Source of the DNA: Castanea sativa | Taxonomy: Eukaryota > Streptophyta > Magnoliopsida > Fagales > Fagaceae | Assembly: GCF_040712315.1 (NCBI RefSeq) | Contig: NC_134015.1 | Span: 47,957,964 to 48,021,963, forward strand | Reading direction: 5' to 3' | DNA: 64,000 bases | Shown: in pieces, positions 47,581 through 59,218 of the stretch | Layout: every line of letters begins with the position of its first letter | Numbering within the stretch: position 1 is the first letter of the stretch | Notes under the pieces: generated by a model | Told to the model about the DNA's origin: nothing | The model's database searches: none | What the model saw: only the letters and a program-made list of their open reading frames with translations | Position numbers and translations under genes: made by a program

Positions 47581-47972
47581 AAGAGCATTCTTATCAAATC
47601 TTTCAAATGCTAAAAACTTTATTTTTTTTAGCATTTGAAAGGTTTAAGCCTGCTCCATCAAACCTTTCATATTGTAAAATTTTTGCAATTGATGAATAGT
47701 GTCATTTCAATTATGAAATGGCACTATTCATCAATTGTAAAAATTTATATTACTTTTTTATTTCGTGGGGCCCACTTTTATATTACTTTTAGAGAGAGGA
47801 AAAATAAAAAAATTAGTGAAAAATAATAAAGAAAAAATATTTAAAGGAAATTGTAAAAAATTAGAAGTTTTGATATAGATTGTATTAGAAAGTGGTGTGT
47901 TATATGCTATAAATATAGGTTTTGAGAGGATAAATGCTAAATTTTTTAGAATGTTTGATAAGAATACTCTAA
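47581..47972. mobile_element. MITE with GAGCATTCTTATCA ends and inner perfect hairpin
   Basis: The left AAGAGCATTCTTATCAAA is matched on the other strand at the right (TAGAGTATTCTTATCAAA). Inside, 47689-47738 is an almost perfect palindrome of about 22-base arms containing GATGAATAGTG. Such MITEs are common in woody plants and are frequent small-RNA sources. Confidence 0.68.
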
Positions 47973-48359
47973 GAGGCTTAACTAGCCAACATTTAAGCCT
48001 AATACTATCCAAACTTTTTCGGCTCACCCCAACATTACCCACTAGTCCAATTATTGTTTTGAGCAGTCTTTGGATATCAAATAAACCTCCCTATAAAGTA
48101 AATTTAACTTGGCTAATTTCCACTTTTGTAATCATTTTTGCTTCTTACTAATGGGATGCCCTAATTTGTTACAAATTTTCGCTTTCACCAGTGATCCAAT
48201 CATATGAATAATTGGAATTATTACATTGAGTACAAACTTCCTTGTGGACGTCTTTGCTTCGTAACATAACAATTAGAATTGGAGAGTTGCGATCCAAGGT
48301 AACATTTGTTCATGATCATAGGATCCTATTCTTTAAGATAATATGAAGAAGAAATCATG

Positions 48360-48816
48360 GGCGAAAATGGGCAAATGCCCATTTTGCGCAAAAAAAAGGG
48401 GCAAATGCCTCATTTCTCAAACTAATTAGGAAAATGCCCCTTTTTTGAAACTCGATTTTCTGAAAATCGAGTTTCAAAAAAAAAATTCTGGAGCCCTATA
48501 GCAACATTTTAAGGATCCTATAGCGACATTTTAAGGACCTACAGTGGCATTTTGAAACTTGAGCTCCATGAACTCGAGTTCCATACAAGTTTTTCTTTTT
48601 CTTTTTTTACCTATAACTCGATATCAAAGAGCTCAAGTTCCAAAACGCCACTATAGGCTCCTTAAAACGTCACTATAGGCTCCTTAAAACGTCGTTATAG
48701 TGCTTAACTCGATTTTGAGAAAATTGAGTATCAAAAGAGGGGCATTTCCCTAATTAGTTTGGGAAAAGGGGCATAATGCGGTTTTTTTTTTTTTTTTGCT
48801 TTGCCCATTTTGGCTA
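48360..48816. mobile_element. Mutator-like MITE with stacked hairpins
   Basis: The exact 9-bp target duplication GAAATCATG (48351-48359 and 48817-48825) is the Mutator hallmark. The ends GCGAAAATGGGCAAA and, inverted, GCCAAAATGGGCAAA form terminal repeats. The interior folds into several hairpins around ACTCGA and repeats CTATAGGCTCCTTAAAACG. It is 457 bp and non-coding. Confidence 0.85.
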
Positions 48817-49205
48817 GAAATCATGTAATAAAGAGGATTCTTAATCTAGTTTAACTTGTCGGATGAAACGGTGACATTGTTCTCGTTGATGACAAGCCAA
48901 CAACCTTAATTGTGGTGGCAGTTGAAGCCATTTTTGGCACGATGATTTCATGGAGATATGTGCATTTTGATGTGTGTGGAAGTTTTGGGAAATAGTAACA
49001 AATAATCAACTAGAGATGCTATTTATTTTAGAGTCTGATTAACAAATGCTCTAATAAATCCAATGTAATCGAGTTACTCTTTATAGGTAGTCGAATCAAT
49101 TTCAGTAAAAAATCTATGTAATAGTCAATTTTCTTATCTTTGTGCTACTTTTCAATACAAGTGAAAGTTAAACATAATCGATGTTTCCTTAACAAATGTC
49201 TCAGG

Positions 49206-49967
49206 TAGAGTTGTCCATAGGTCGGGTCAGATTAGGTTTGGGATTGACCTGCACTCGACCTGATTGAATCAGGTCAACGAAAATCGGACCTGTGGCCGAT
49301 CGAATGTTCGGGTTAAACCCGTCAACACAAGTCATCAGTTGAGCAGGTCGGACCCATCAGGTGATTTCGGGTTTGAAGCTCAACAACATAGAAATCAAAA
49401 CCCATAAATCAAAACCAAACCAAAACCCCAAATATAAGAGGCTAAAACGAAACCAAAAAATAAATCAAAACCCAAACAAAAAACCCAAATCTAGGAGAAT
49501 AAAACGAAACCAAAAATGACACAAAATCCAAACCAAAAACCCAGATCTATGAGACAAACGAAATAAAAAATGAGACTAAAACAAAACCAAAAACCCATAT
49601 ATATGAGACTAAAATGAAAAGGACAGAGAAGACTAAACTGACACCACCACCGCCACCACTCCCTCCCTCACCACCACTAAAAGATCAGTACAATTCTTTT
49701 TTAAAAAAACACTTTTTTACTAACCCACAACAGCTTGCACAGGATTAGAGTCTCAAGAAAAGATTTCAAGTAGATCAGAGGCTTGTGAAGTTTGAGAATC
49801 AAGTCAATCACACAGGATGAAGTGTGCAGCAGCGAAAATTAGGCCATCTAGGTGACGTCGGCAGTAAGGACTAAGGAGACTAAGGTTACGGGCGACAATA
49901 GCTCCCAACTTGGCGGTAGCAACAGCAAGGAGGCTAGGGTTAGGGATTTGGGAGAGAGATCAAAGAA

Positions 49968-50001
<34 letters not shown>

Positions 50002-50045
50002 TTCTGAAACTAAAAGAACCCATGTAATTTTTTGTTTAAAAAGAA

Positions 50046-50087
<42 letters not shown>

Positions 50088-50290
50088 TTCTGAAACTAAA
50101 AGAACCCATGTGATTTTTTGTTTAAAAATCTAGGCGATCGAGTCGATTCATATGGGTTTTTAATTTCTTAACCCACTACCTGAACCAAATAATCAATTTT
50201 TGTTAGAAAAATACTTGATCCACCCACTGGGCTTCGAGTCAGTTGGAGCTAGTTAGTTTTGGTGGGTCATTGAATTGCTGGACAGCCCTA
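49206..50290. mobile_element. Non-autonomous hAT element with internal tandem repeat
   Basis: The ends TAGAGTTGTCCA and, inverted, TAGGGCTGTCCA are flanked by GTCTCAGG (49198-49205) and GTCTCAAG (50291-50298), an 8-bp duplication with one change. The subterminal parts are GGGTC-rich. It is 1085 bp and has no transposase. A 78-bp tandem repeat with (GA)n tracts lies at 49963-50128. Confidence 0.82.
49963..50128. repeat. Two-unit tandem repeat with (GA)n
   Basis: The units at 49963 and 50041 each hold AAGAAAGTGA, a (GA)n run and AATTTTCTGAAACTAAAAG. They differ mainly in GA number, so strand slippage is likely. Confidence 0.88.
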
Positions 50291-50574
50291 GTCTCAAGGC
50301 ATCCCTTAACATAAGTCTTTCTTTTATAACATTATGATTCTAAGACTTCTATAATCCAAGGTCTCCATGTTTGACATAGGCACAATTTTAAATGACACAA
50401 AATAGATTAAAATTTAATTCAGTATGTGAGATTTCATACTAATATATAAAGCAAGCATGAAGAAAAAATTCAATCAATCAATAGCATATATATTTTTCTT
50501 ATGCATTATCCATTACCATTTTCATACTTGAATTTATTGTTAAATTCAATAAATTATATAGATTTGAAAAAGAA

Positions 50575-50750
50575 AAAACTTAGGTACAGTACTTAGATAC
50601 TGTATCTTAGATTCCCCACTTAATATTCAGTCATGTGTCTTTTTTCTCGTTAGACGGAAGTATATTTTTAATTAAGTACAACCATATAGTTGAATTTTAA
50701 AAGAAGAATCTAAATAACAACACCTAAGTACTATATTTAAATTTTTCCTA
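50575..50750. mobile_element. MITE family copy (ACTTAGGTA type)
   Basis: Same family as 42073-42242. The left AACTTAGGTACAGTACTTAG is mirrored on the other strand at the right end (TTAAATATAGTACTTAGG). Confidence 0.6.
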
Positions 50751-50761
50751 TTTAAAAATGA

Positions 50762-51852
50762 GTCCGGTTAATGTATGCCCTTAGGGCATACATTAATAAA
50801 TCCGTTTTTGAAAAAAAATTATTGGGAATTGAAAAAGCTGTCAAAACCTTTTCAATTCCCGATAAAACTTTTCTAAAAAATGGTATATTATTGTGTGCCC
50901 TTAATAGGGCTGTAAAAGAACCAAGCCAATCATGAACAACTTGAGCTTAGCTTGATAAAAAGCTTGTTCATGTTTGTTTGTTTGTTTGTTTATAAATAAG
51001 CCAAGCTTGAGCCTTAGTTTTAGGCTCGTTTAATAAACAAGTCAAGCCCAAGCAAAAAAATTTGTTCACGAACAAGGTCGTGAGCTATTAGGCTTGAGAC
51101 ACATCAATTCAAACATAAACTCATTTATAAGTTTATATGTGTTAGCCAAATATGCTCATTACACATATTTTAATAATGACATGGCCAACATGAGACCACT
51201 ACCTATATTATCTTAATTTTTTCATTCCCTTTAAACTGATCAAGAATCACTTTAAACTATAGTTACATTTAAAAATAAATAAATAATTAAGTAGGTCACA
51301 TATAATTATTCCCTATCAATCATCTAAAGTAAAGTTATGAAACATTTTAGTATTTTCTCATTCATAATGGTTACAAACAAGTATTTTTCTGGTTATTCAC
51401 CATCTAACGTTAATGTAAAAATTGTATTTTGAACAATTGTTGAAACTGTATAAGGAATGATGAATTAATGAATTTAATTATGTAAATTATTAATCTGTAT
51501 AATGGTTAATCATAAGTAAGATTCTTTTTTTTTTCTTAATTTTAGCAATTTAAACATTTAATAACGTAATTTTTTTTATCTCAAACTTAAAATTTTAACC
51601 TGAGCTCAAATTTGAGCTTGATATCAAGCTTGAGCTTAGCTTCACTAATTAATCAAGTCAATTCAAGTCAAGCTCAAGCTTTTTGGCTTTCCTACGAGCT
51701 CAAGCTCAAACACTATTTTTAGGTTTGTCACAAGTTCAAGTCAAGCTCAAGTTTTTGATTTTTCCTTACGAGCCAAGGTTGAATATGTACTACTTGACAA
51801 AACTTAACTCGTTTACAACCCTAGCCCTTAGGACATACGTTAGTAAAATCCT
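50762..51852. mobile_element. MITE split by a hAT element
   Basis: The left part 50762-50904 begins GTCCGGTTAATGTATGCCC and the right part 51824-51852 has GGACATACGTTAGTAAAATC. Together they match 40042-40215. The insertion is the hAT element at 50905-51823. Confidence 0.6.
50905..51823. mobile_element. Non-autonomous hAT element inside a MITE
   Basis: The ends TAGGGCTGTAAAAGA and, inverted, TAGGGTTGTAAACGA are flanked by GCCCTTAA (50897-50904) and GCCCTTAG (51824-51831), an 8-bp duplication with one change. The subterminal parts carry repeated AGCTTGAGC/CAAGCTCAAG motifs that can pair with each other. It is 919 bp and non-coding. Confidence 0.85.
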
Positions 51853-53340
51853 TTAAAAATTATATAAAAATTTTGAAGACTTTTTTATTAAAAATTTATT
51901 AGTTATTAAAAAATTATTTGAGTTATTAAGTAATTATAAATTACATTAACTATTGTACAGACTACAGTGAACAAATCAGAAAATCTAAAACCACTCATTT
52001 TCTCACTTGAATCATGTGCGTTGGTCCAATCTTTCAAACCAATCAATGAAACAGTGTCTTCATCGAAGGCGATTGAGCATTGAATTTGTTAAAAGGTCTC
52101 TGTTCCAAATTGTTACCAAAAAATTAGGCAAAGCCGCCTTCCATATTTGTAGATGTGAGTCATGTGAGAAATTGACAATAGATGATAATGAGCTTTTACG
52201 CACATGTTTATTTTCCACTTGGTTCGTTTTATGTCTAATCGCTAATCAACCTCCAAGTAGTTTCTAATTGTATTTTGACACAAATGCCCCATTATCTCCT
52301 TCTACCACTTAACGGTCTATGACTATGAGTGAATAATGACATTCGTGTGAACTTCCTACATGTTCTCCTAATCCAAAACAAATTGAATCTTTCCATGCAA
52401 GTCACAAACTCCATTATTTGCATATAATAGTTAGCCCTTACATCACCCCACGAGTCACCACGCTTGTCAACCAAGTCACAACTCACGAGTTCCATTTGCT
52501 TAGCTTAGTGACCCAATAATTTTTTTAATTATTTCAATAGTTATTGATGATGCGGCAAATTGTATTGTAAAGTAGGTCCAACTTTGTTATTTGAAAATGT
52601 ATATTACCGCAATTTATTTTACAACTTTTTTGCCGTAGTTTTGATGTGGTGAACTGTGAAAAATGATGAATTCATGTATAAATGATAAACAATCACTTAT
52701 AATCTGTCATATCAGATTTTTGATAAAAAGTTATAAAAATAATTTGTAGTATTAGAATGATTCTTGTTATTAACTACAACATATCAATATCCTAAAATAT
52801 TATAAGTAAGATTATAATAAAGAAAAATTGTTTTTCTAAACTTAATGGAAAAGAAAATTACATTCACACTCAACACTCACAACTCATACGTTCTATGACA
52901 TAATCAAATAATCCTTACATCACCCATGAGCTATATACATCTCAATGTTTGAATCTGAAATCCGATTGGCTAAGATGAAAAAAGAAGATAATACTTTTCT
53001 GACCCTTGAAACATTCATCGAACGTAATTAAAAATAAATAAATAAACCTCATTGAACTTGACCCCCAAGCCCAAGTCAAACCCACCCAACCTTCATTCAA
53101 ATAGTGATCTATAATCCCAACCTTTTAAGCCCTTCGACGTCACCTAATACATAATGCAGTAATGAGTAACCCCCAAACAAATAATTTATATATTTTTTTA
53201 AAAAAAATCTAAATCCAAACTCATCATCTCACACGTAGCCAAATCATATTGCACAAAATTTCTAATTTTTTTATTTTCTAAAATCCGAACTAATATCTAA
53301 CATGTGTCGACGCAATAAAAAAAATATCACCGTGCGAGTG
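51853..53340. other. Intergenic upstream of the DUF1645 gene
   Basis: The short open frames (52007-52267, 52292-52495) have no recognised domain. The sequence is AT-rich without clear repeats. Confidence 0.45.
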
Positions 53341-53350
53341 TGTAGTGTGA

Positions 53351-53359
53351 ACACGTGTC
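53351..53359 (+). promoter_or_regulatory. G-box / ABRE-like element
   Basis: ACACGTGTC contains the palindromic CACGTG core bound by bZIP and bHLH factors and is the usual form of an abscisic-acid response element. It is 434 bp upstream of the DUF1645 ATG. A single site only suggests stress or hormone control. Confidence 0.5.
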
Positions 53360-53725
53360 TCTTAGGCACCGAGCCATAAAAGCTCCCAAACAACAGCAAT
53401 AAAAACGACCGTCAAAAAAGTAACACATGTCCTCGATGTTTCGTTAAGCTCGCCAAATACTATTATGTTCTGGGCCCCACTCACGCGCTTCTCTAGCTCT
53501 TTCTCTCTCTATTCCCCACTCGTTTTCTCTCTCTCTCTCTCTCTTCGCTTTTAGTAACTTTCCTCAGTTACTTCCTCAGCAAACCAAAAAACAGATGTAA
53601 TAATAATAATAATATAAAATCCCCAGTTCACACATAAAAAACTTCGTACTTGTCTTCCATTTCCAACCTTCACCAACCAGCTCTTTTATTAAACCCTCCC
53701 TCCCAACCAATTCCTTAACTGCTCT

Positions 53726-53733
53726 TATAAATA
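53726..53733 (+). promoter_or_regulatory. Probable TATA box of the DUF1645 gene
   Basis: TATAAATA, 60 bp upstream of the ATG, predicts a short leader starting near 53757. A (CT)n tract at about 53527-53545 lies upstream and may act as a GAGA-type promoter element. Confidence 0.6.
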
Positions 53734-53792
53734 ACATCCTCCTCTTTCATTTTTACCTCATTGAATTCAAAAAACAAAAGGAAGAAAAAAAA

Positions 53793-54764
53793 ATGGTTGA
53801 GGGTTCGGTTTTATCGTTGTCTCCTAGTTTTCAATTGTACTCTGATGTCCCCACCGCTAAAGGTGCCGGAGATTTTAACATGCTCGGCGCTTTTGAGATG
53901 CCGGAAAATGAAATAAGCTTCATACCCGAGATTTCGGATGAGAATGAGAAGAAGCAGCCGAAACTTGAAGATGAAGAAGAGAAAGAACACGTAGAAGAAG
54001 AACAACAACAACAAGAAGAAGAAGAAGAGGAAGAGTTCTCGTTTTCTTGTACGAATCCTGATGGGTCTCCGATATCGGCTGACGATGTTTTCGTTAACGG
54101 TCAGATCCGGCCGATTTTTCCGATATTTAACCGAGATCTTTTGTTCGGTGGCGGTTACGACGGAGATTTGAAGTCTGGGGTCGATTCTTTGAGTCTCCGG
54201 TCACCGTTGAGGAAGCTGTTTGTGGAATCGGCGTCGGAATCGGCTTCTGAATCTGACGAGCTTGAAGGAGTCCCGGCCGAAACGTACTGCGAGTGGTCCG
54301 GCGCCGCCTCCGGCGGAGCAAAGGCGGTGGAGACATCGCCGGAGCTTTGCAAGAAGAGTAACTCTACTGGGTTCTCGAAGCTATGGAGGTTCAGAGATTT
54401 GGTTCATCGAAGCAACAGCGATGGCAAAGACGCGTTCGTTTTTCTCAACCATTCTTCTTCTACTACTTCTTCGGCGGCTGCGAACGACAAGTCGCGTAAC
54501 GAAACTGCTAAGAAAAACGACAAGAAAGTCGAGCAAAACGACAAGAAGCCGCCCGTGGTGGTGGCGGTGAAGGAAGCTAAAGCAAAAGCAAATGCAAAGG
54601 GGAAAGTGAAAACGGCGTCGTTGTCAGCACATGAAAAACATTACGTGTCAAATAGAGCCAAGAGAGAGGGAGATAAGAGAAAATCTTATTTGCCGTATAG
54701 GCAAGACTTGGTTGGGTTTTTCACTAATGTAAATGGGTTAAGCAGGAATGTTCATCCCTTCTAA
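53793..54764 (+). CDS. DUF1645 family protein
   Basis: A single-exon gene of 323 residues with its own ATG after an A-rich leader. The N-terminal 60 residues are mixed. Residues 58-81 are an acidic Glu/Gln run encoded by GAA/CAA triplets. The DUF1645 core begins with FSFSCTNPDGSPISADDVF (82-100) and the IRPIFPIFN block. Then come a Ser-rich linker, WRFRDLVHRSNSDGKDAFVF (198-217), a Lys/Ala-rich basic stretch (233-275) and the conserved C-terminus with EKHYVSNRAK and YLPYRQDLVGFF (281-310). There is no signal peptide or membrane segment, and the basic stretch could serve nuclear import. A rice member is linked to stress tolerance and grain length; the biochemical activity of the family is not known. 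GC content is clearly higher than in the surroundings and no defect is seen. Confidence 0.93.
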   Translation: MVEGSVLSLSPSFQLYSDVPTAKGAGDFNMLGAFEMPENEISFIPEISDENEKKQPKLEDEEEKEHVEEEQQQQEEEEEEEFSFSCTNPDGSPISADDVFVNGQIRPIFPIFNRDLLFGGGYDGDLKSGVDSLSLRSPLRKLFVESASESASESDELEGVPAETYCEWSGAASGGAKAVETSPELCKKSNSTGFSKLWRFRDLVHRSNSDGKDAFVFLNHSSSTTSSAAANDKSRNETAKKNDKKVEQNDKKPPVVVAVKEAKAKANAKGKVKTASLSAHEKHYVSNRAKREGDKRKSYLPYRQDLVGFFTNVNGLSRNVHPF

Positions 54765-57100
54765 AAAAAATGTACTTAAGTTTTTTTTTTTTTTGGGGGT
54801 TTTGGGGATTTTATTTATTTTGGGCTAATTAATTACTATTTGTTAATTAATTAATGTAAATGTTATTAGCAGAGAATAGAAGTTTGGTTATTACTTATTA
54901 TTAACTTAGAATATTTTGTGTATAAGCATCAATAACAATAGCTTGGTGTTTTAGATTTTAATTGTATTCTAGATTTTTGTCATTGTGGATGCCAGAAATG
55001 TAATTCATATGTCGGCTCATTTCTAGTGTCAACCCTTGACAAAGTCTGAATACAATTTAAAGCATATGTGGATAAAGAAGAGTACAATTATTTTTGCAGT
55101 ATCAAATATTGACCAAATGAATACAATTCAAACTATTTGTAGTTTAGACTGTTAAAGTAGAACACAAATTTACCTCTAGATTTTGAATATTTTATTCAAT
55201 GCCAGACTGCCAGTATATAAATTTTTTTTCCCTTGCTACTACTAGTCTACTACAGATATTGCTCATACCCCATAGGAGTACATTGCTTTTGTTTCTATTT
55301 CATTTTTTTACAATATTAACTTTGAAAATAAACTAGTTTTTAGTTTTTGTTGTCACACAAATAAGCACTAGAAATATGCATTAAAGGTTAAATTACATAA
55401 TCCAAAGTGCTCAAACCTTGATATTTTTTTTGACTTTTCTAGAAAAAAAAAATTCTACTCATAGATAGTTGATGAGCATCCCAAAATTATTGAAAGATTC
55501 ATATTTTTCTCTACACAAAAAGTTTAGTTGAAATTGGTTTGGAGCTATATGGGTAACGGTTAGAGAGATCATCTATATGTATTTTTAGTCGTATATAACT
55601 TTTTGAATTAGTCGCACGACTTAGTATGAAAGCTAAAATAGCTTTTTTTAAAGTACAAAGTTTGACTTCAGATTTTGGAGCTATCATTTCCAACAAATTA
55701 TGTGGTAAATTATAAAATTATGTAAGTGTATTATTTAAACAAATTACATAACTCATTAAAGAAGTTGTGTAACTAAAACAATGCATGGATAGTGTCTTCA
55801 ATTGTCATATAGCACGTTAGAGTAAAATAGTTTCAAACATGTTTGGATTTAAACTTTTTTCTTTAAGAAATGAGACAGGACAATAGTTTCATTGAGTATA
55901 AAATGAAAATAAAGAGAAAGTGGTTGGTTTAATTTTGTTCAATTTCCTTTATTCAATATTTTCTTTTGCATAATGCCATAACCACAAGCAAAATGGAATT
56001 TGTAGGAGTAACAAACTGATTAAGCAACAATCTAATCCTTTCACATATCACTTCCTAAAGACTAGGATTATTTATTGATAAATTATCACTAATCACTTCC
56101 TAAAAACTAGGATTATTTATTGATAGTTCTTATCACTAAGAAGGTCACCCTACTTCTATCACTTCTTCAAAGTTTTTTTTTTTTTTTTTTTGAGAAATAG
56201 ACACACACACACAAGGAAAGGGAAAAGTGATTCTAACACAAAAGTACACCAGAAACTCCACTCAAAAGTCATAATAGCTTTTATGGGAGTATGAGGCAAG
56301 TTATACAACACACTCTCTTAAGCAATATGAAACAATTATCCTTTTTTTTATATATAGAAATATACATACACACATACAAAGGAGAGGGAAATGAGTTCTA
56401 ACACAAAAGCATACCACAAACTTCACTTAAAAATCATGGTAACTTTTAAGGGAATGTGAGACAAGTTATAACTTCTCCAACTTGATAACCATTTCTTGTT
56501 AATAATTGCCCTTAGTCTTCCACATCTGTCCAAATCATAACATTTGTTTTATCAACACATTTATTGGTTTCATATTGTTTAGGGAGGATATTCTTACGGT
56601 CATATACCAAGAAATATAAGCATATATACTCCTGGGCAAAACTTAAATACAGTACCTTAGGTGTTGTTCTTTAGGTTTTCCTTTTCAAATTCAACCATGT
56701 GGCTACTTAATTAAAAAATATTTTTTCAACCCATGAGAAAAAATTTACATAGCAGAATCTTAAGAAAAAACCTAAGAAATAGCACATAAGTACTGCACTT
56801 AAATCTTGGCCTATACTCATAAACCTGAACACTTGGATAGAATCAATTTCAAGAATTAGAATAGTACTAAACCTTCTTTTACGGCCTATAATTCAGCATT
56901 TAAAATAGTTGAGGTTACAGTTATCCAAACGAGCACGTACCAATCATCTAGCCCTTGAAGCACTTGGATGAACAAAGCTACCATTAGTTTTATTTATTTA
57001 TTTTTGTTTTTTGGTTATTATACTCATCTTCCTTGAGAGGAAATCACCATTCACCCCAAATTTGAAGGGAAAAAATATTTTCCCTCCTCGACATCTGATT
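54765..57100. other. DUF1645 3' flank and intergenic
   Basis: The 3' UTR probably ends within the first 250 bp (TTAATTAATTAATGTAAATG-type sequence near 54840-54860). A degenerate tandem pair lies at about 56190-56300 and 56355-56475 (GAGAAATAGACACACAC... type units). No gene is seen. Confidence 0.5.
56636..56815. mobile_element. MITE family copy (ACTTAAATACAGTACC type)
   Basis: The left AACTTAAATACAGTACCTTA is mirrored at the right end (ATTTAAGTGCAGTACTTATG on the other strand). It is the clearest of the three copies of this family (also 42073 and 50575). Confidence 0.65.
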
Positions 57101-57121
57101 GACCAAACTTTGTTAAATTAA

Positions 57122-57457
57122 GGATAAAATACTATTTTGGTCCTTAAATTTTGTCAAAAGTTTGTTTTTTATGCCTAAACATTAAAAACTTCTTTTTTTG
57201 ATTCCTAAACTTTGTAAAGAATTTTTTTTAATATTTTAGAGACAAAAATAGGGATGAAAAAAGAAAAATTTTCAATAGTTTAAGGCTGAAAAATAAACTT
57301 TTGGTAAAGTTTAAGGATATAAATAAAACATTTTTAATAGTTTAGAGACAAAAGATGAACTTTTTAATAGTTTAAGAGCGAAAAATAAACTTCTTAAAGT
57401 TTAAAGATGAAAACCAAATTTTTGGTAAAGTTTAGGGGCTAAAATAGTAATTTACCC
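57122..57457. mobile_element. Mutator-like MITE with TTAAATTAA target duplication
   Basis: The exact 9-bp duplication TTAAATTAA lies at 57113-57121 and 57458-57466. The ends GGATAAAATACTATTTTGG and, inverted, GGGTAAATTACTATTTTAG extend to about 35-bp imperfect inverted repeats. The interior is made of repeated AGTTTA(G)GG.. AAAATAAAC-type short units. It is 336 bp. Confidence 0.85.
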
Positions 57458-57469
57458 TTAAATTAATAT

Positions 57470-58305
57470 TAAAAATATTGTGTATTAACCCGCCATTTGG
57501 TTAAGCCTTAAGGGCATGTTTCCAATATTATTTTATTTCATAATTAAAATTCATTGTTTTAAAATTTAAATAAAGTGCATTTTAAAGTATTAAGTGTGAA
57601 TTTTGTTTATTATATTTTTTTTCCAACGAGCTATGGAGAGATTTGTCATTACAAGTGTTTTGGTGCTTGATAAATTTTGCATTTTTATTCTAAAATTATC
57701 AGTTTTTTTTTCACTAACCATTGTTAAGTTTTTATAAAGAGATTCTTATAAAGATTTAAAATATTTTATTACTAATATAAAAAAATATAGAGTGTTAATT
57801 TATTCAAATCTTAAAGGAAGAGAGTCTTTTACTTCTTTTTAATTTTATTTTTGAATGAACATGATATGTCTTAACCTATGACCTCATCTTCATTATAATA
57901 TCATATTTTGAGCTTGTAATGATTCGGATATCATGGCAAAGGTTTTCTTCTCCAAATCTTCTTTGGGAAAACAATTTACTTTTTATTTCATATCACTTGG
58001 TCAGAATCTAGTTACTATTTATTGTACACATTTAATTTAGCCATTAATGCAATGTCGGCGTGCCATAGGCCATCTTTATTTCACTCCTCACAACATTTTT
58101 TTTTTCTTTTTTATTTTTAGGATTCAGATCAGCTTTATTCACTCCTCACAATATTTTTTTATTGTCCTTTGCAAGTTTTACGCCCTGCATTTAATAACAA
58201 CACATGATGGAGCAAATGCATGGAGCATGATATAACGCAATACCTACAAAGAGTTAATGCATTAAAAAGATTGGAAGGTGTTACCTGTAAAGTTGAATTT
58301 ATTCA
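57470..58305. other. AT-rich intergenic
   Basis: No gene is supported. The short open frame at 58047-58235 runs through T-rich sequence. Confidence 0.5.
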
Positions 58306-58309
58306 CTTA

Positions 58310-59210
58310 TGTGCTGGTTTTATTTTGTGTCAAATTTGATTATGATTCAATATTTAGAAATTTTGTATTTAGGCAGAAATAATGCAAGGGTTGTGTGTAA
58401 GAAAGTGTGAAAATTTGACCAAGAGTGTGCAATAAGAAGTGACTCGCGATTGGAACTCGCAAGTGACTTGCCAAAATGAAGCACACGTGTGAAGCATGCA
58501 GGAAGATGAAGAGTCAAGATAACTGGATCACTACAGGACAAAAGGTATAGTCTGGCCTAGTCTGGTAGCTGGTGACTGGAACTTGCGACTCATCACAGTC
58601 GCGAGTGACTCGCCAGTGCACCCTATTTTGCTGAAAAGTGACTTCTCACATTCTATCTCATACCCTACTATAAATATCCTTATACCTACGAAATGTAAAG
58701 AGATTCTAGAGAGAATTTGAGAGAGAAACCGTAGAGACAAACAATATTGATTCATCCACAATTTTATATATTTGATTCTCCAAATTCCTCTACTCTCACG
58801 CTCTCTATTGTCATACCCATGAGAGGATCATAAACTGAATCTTTACCTCATTAAATTCAGAATAGTGAGAAAATTCTTGGTGTTTGGGAAGCAGTTCAAG
58901 AGAAAATCGATTCATATTGGTTGATGCAATGGACTAATTGCGGGATCCGAAAAGTTAGAGAAAACACGGTTCGACGTAACTTTGTTGGAGTAAGAAACTT
59001 GGAGGGCTTAAGTGCATCGGGTAGATTAGGCTTGAAGGATCTATTGCTATTCATGTATCTTAACTAATTTTCTAGTTGATCCTTTATCGCTTGGAGGGTG
59101 GTAGAGAGGTTTTTTGCTGAGTTCTTCGGTTTCCTCTTTGATAACACATACCGGTGTTATCTTGTATTTGCATCTCTCCGGCTTGTGCACAAACTATGCC
59201 CTTTTTTTGA
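58310..59210. mobile_element. Possible solo LTR of a Copia-like element
   Basis: This 0.9-kb stretch has the features of an LTR: TG start, a TATA-like CTATAAATA (58669-58677) in its first half, an untranslated leader-like second half, and an end in TGCACA. No internal retrotransposon sequence follows. No convincing target duplication was found, so the ends are uncertain. Confidence 0.35.
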
Positions 59211-59218
59211 TAGAAACT

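Noticed and set aside
54127..54570. Open frames on both strands within the DUF1645 gene
   Set aside because: Shadows of a GC-rich coding exon; the DUF1645 frame carries all conserved motifs.
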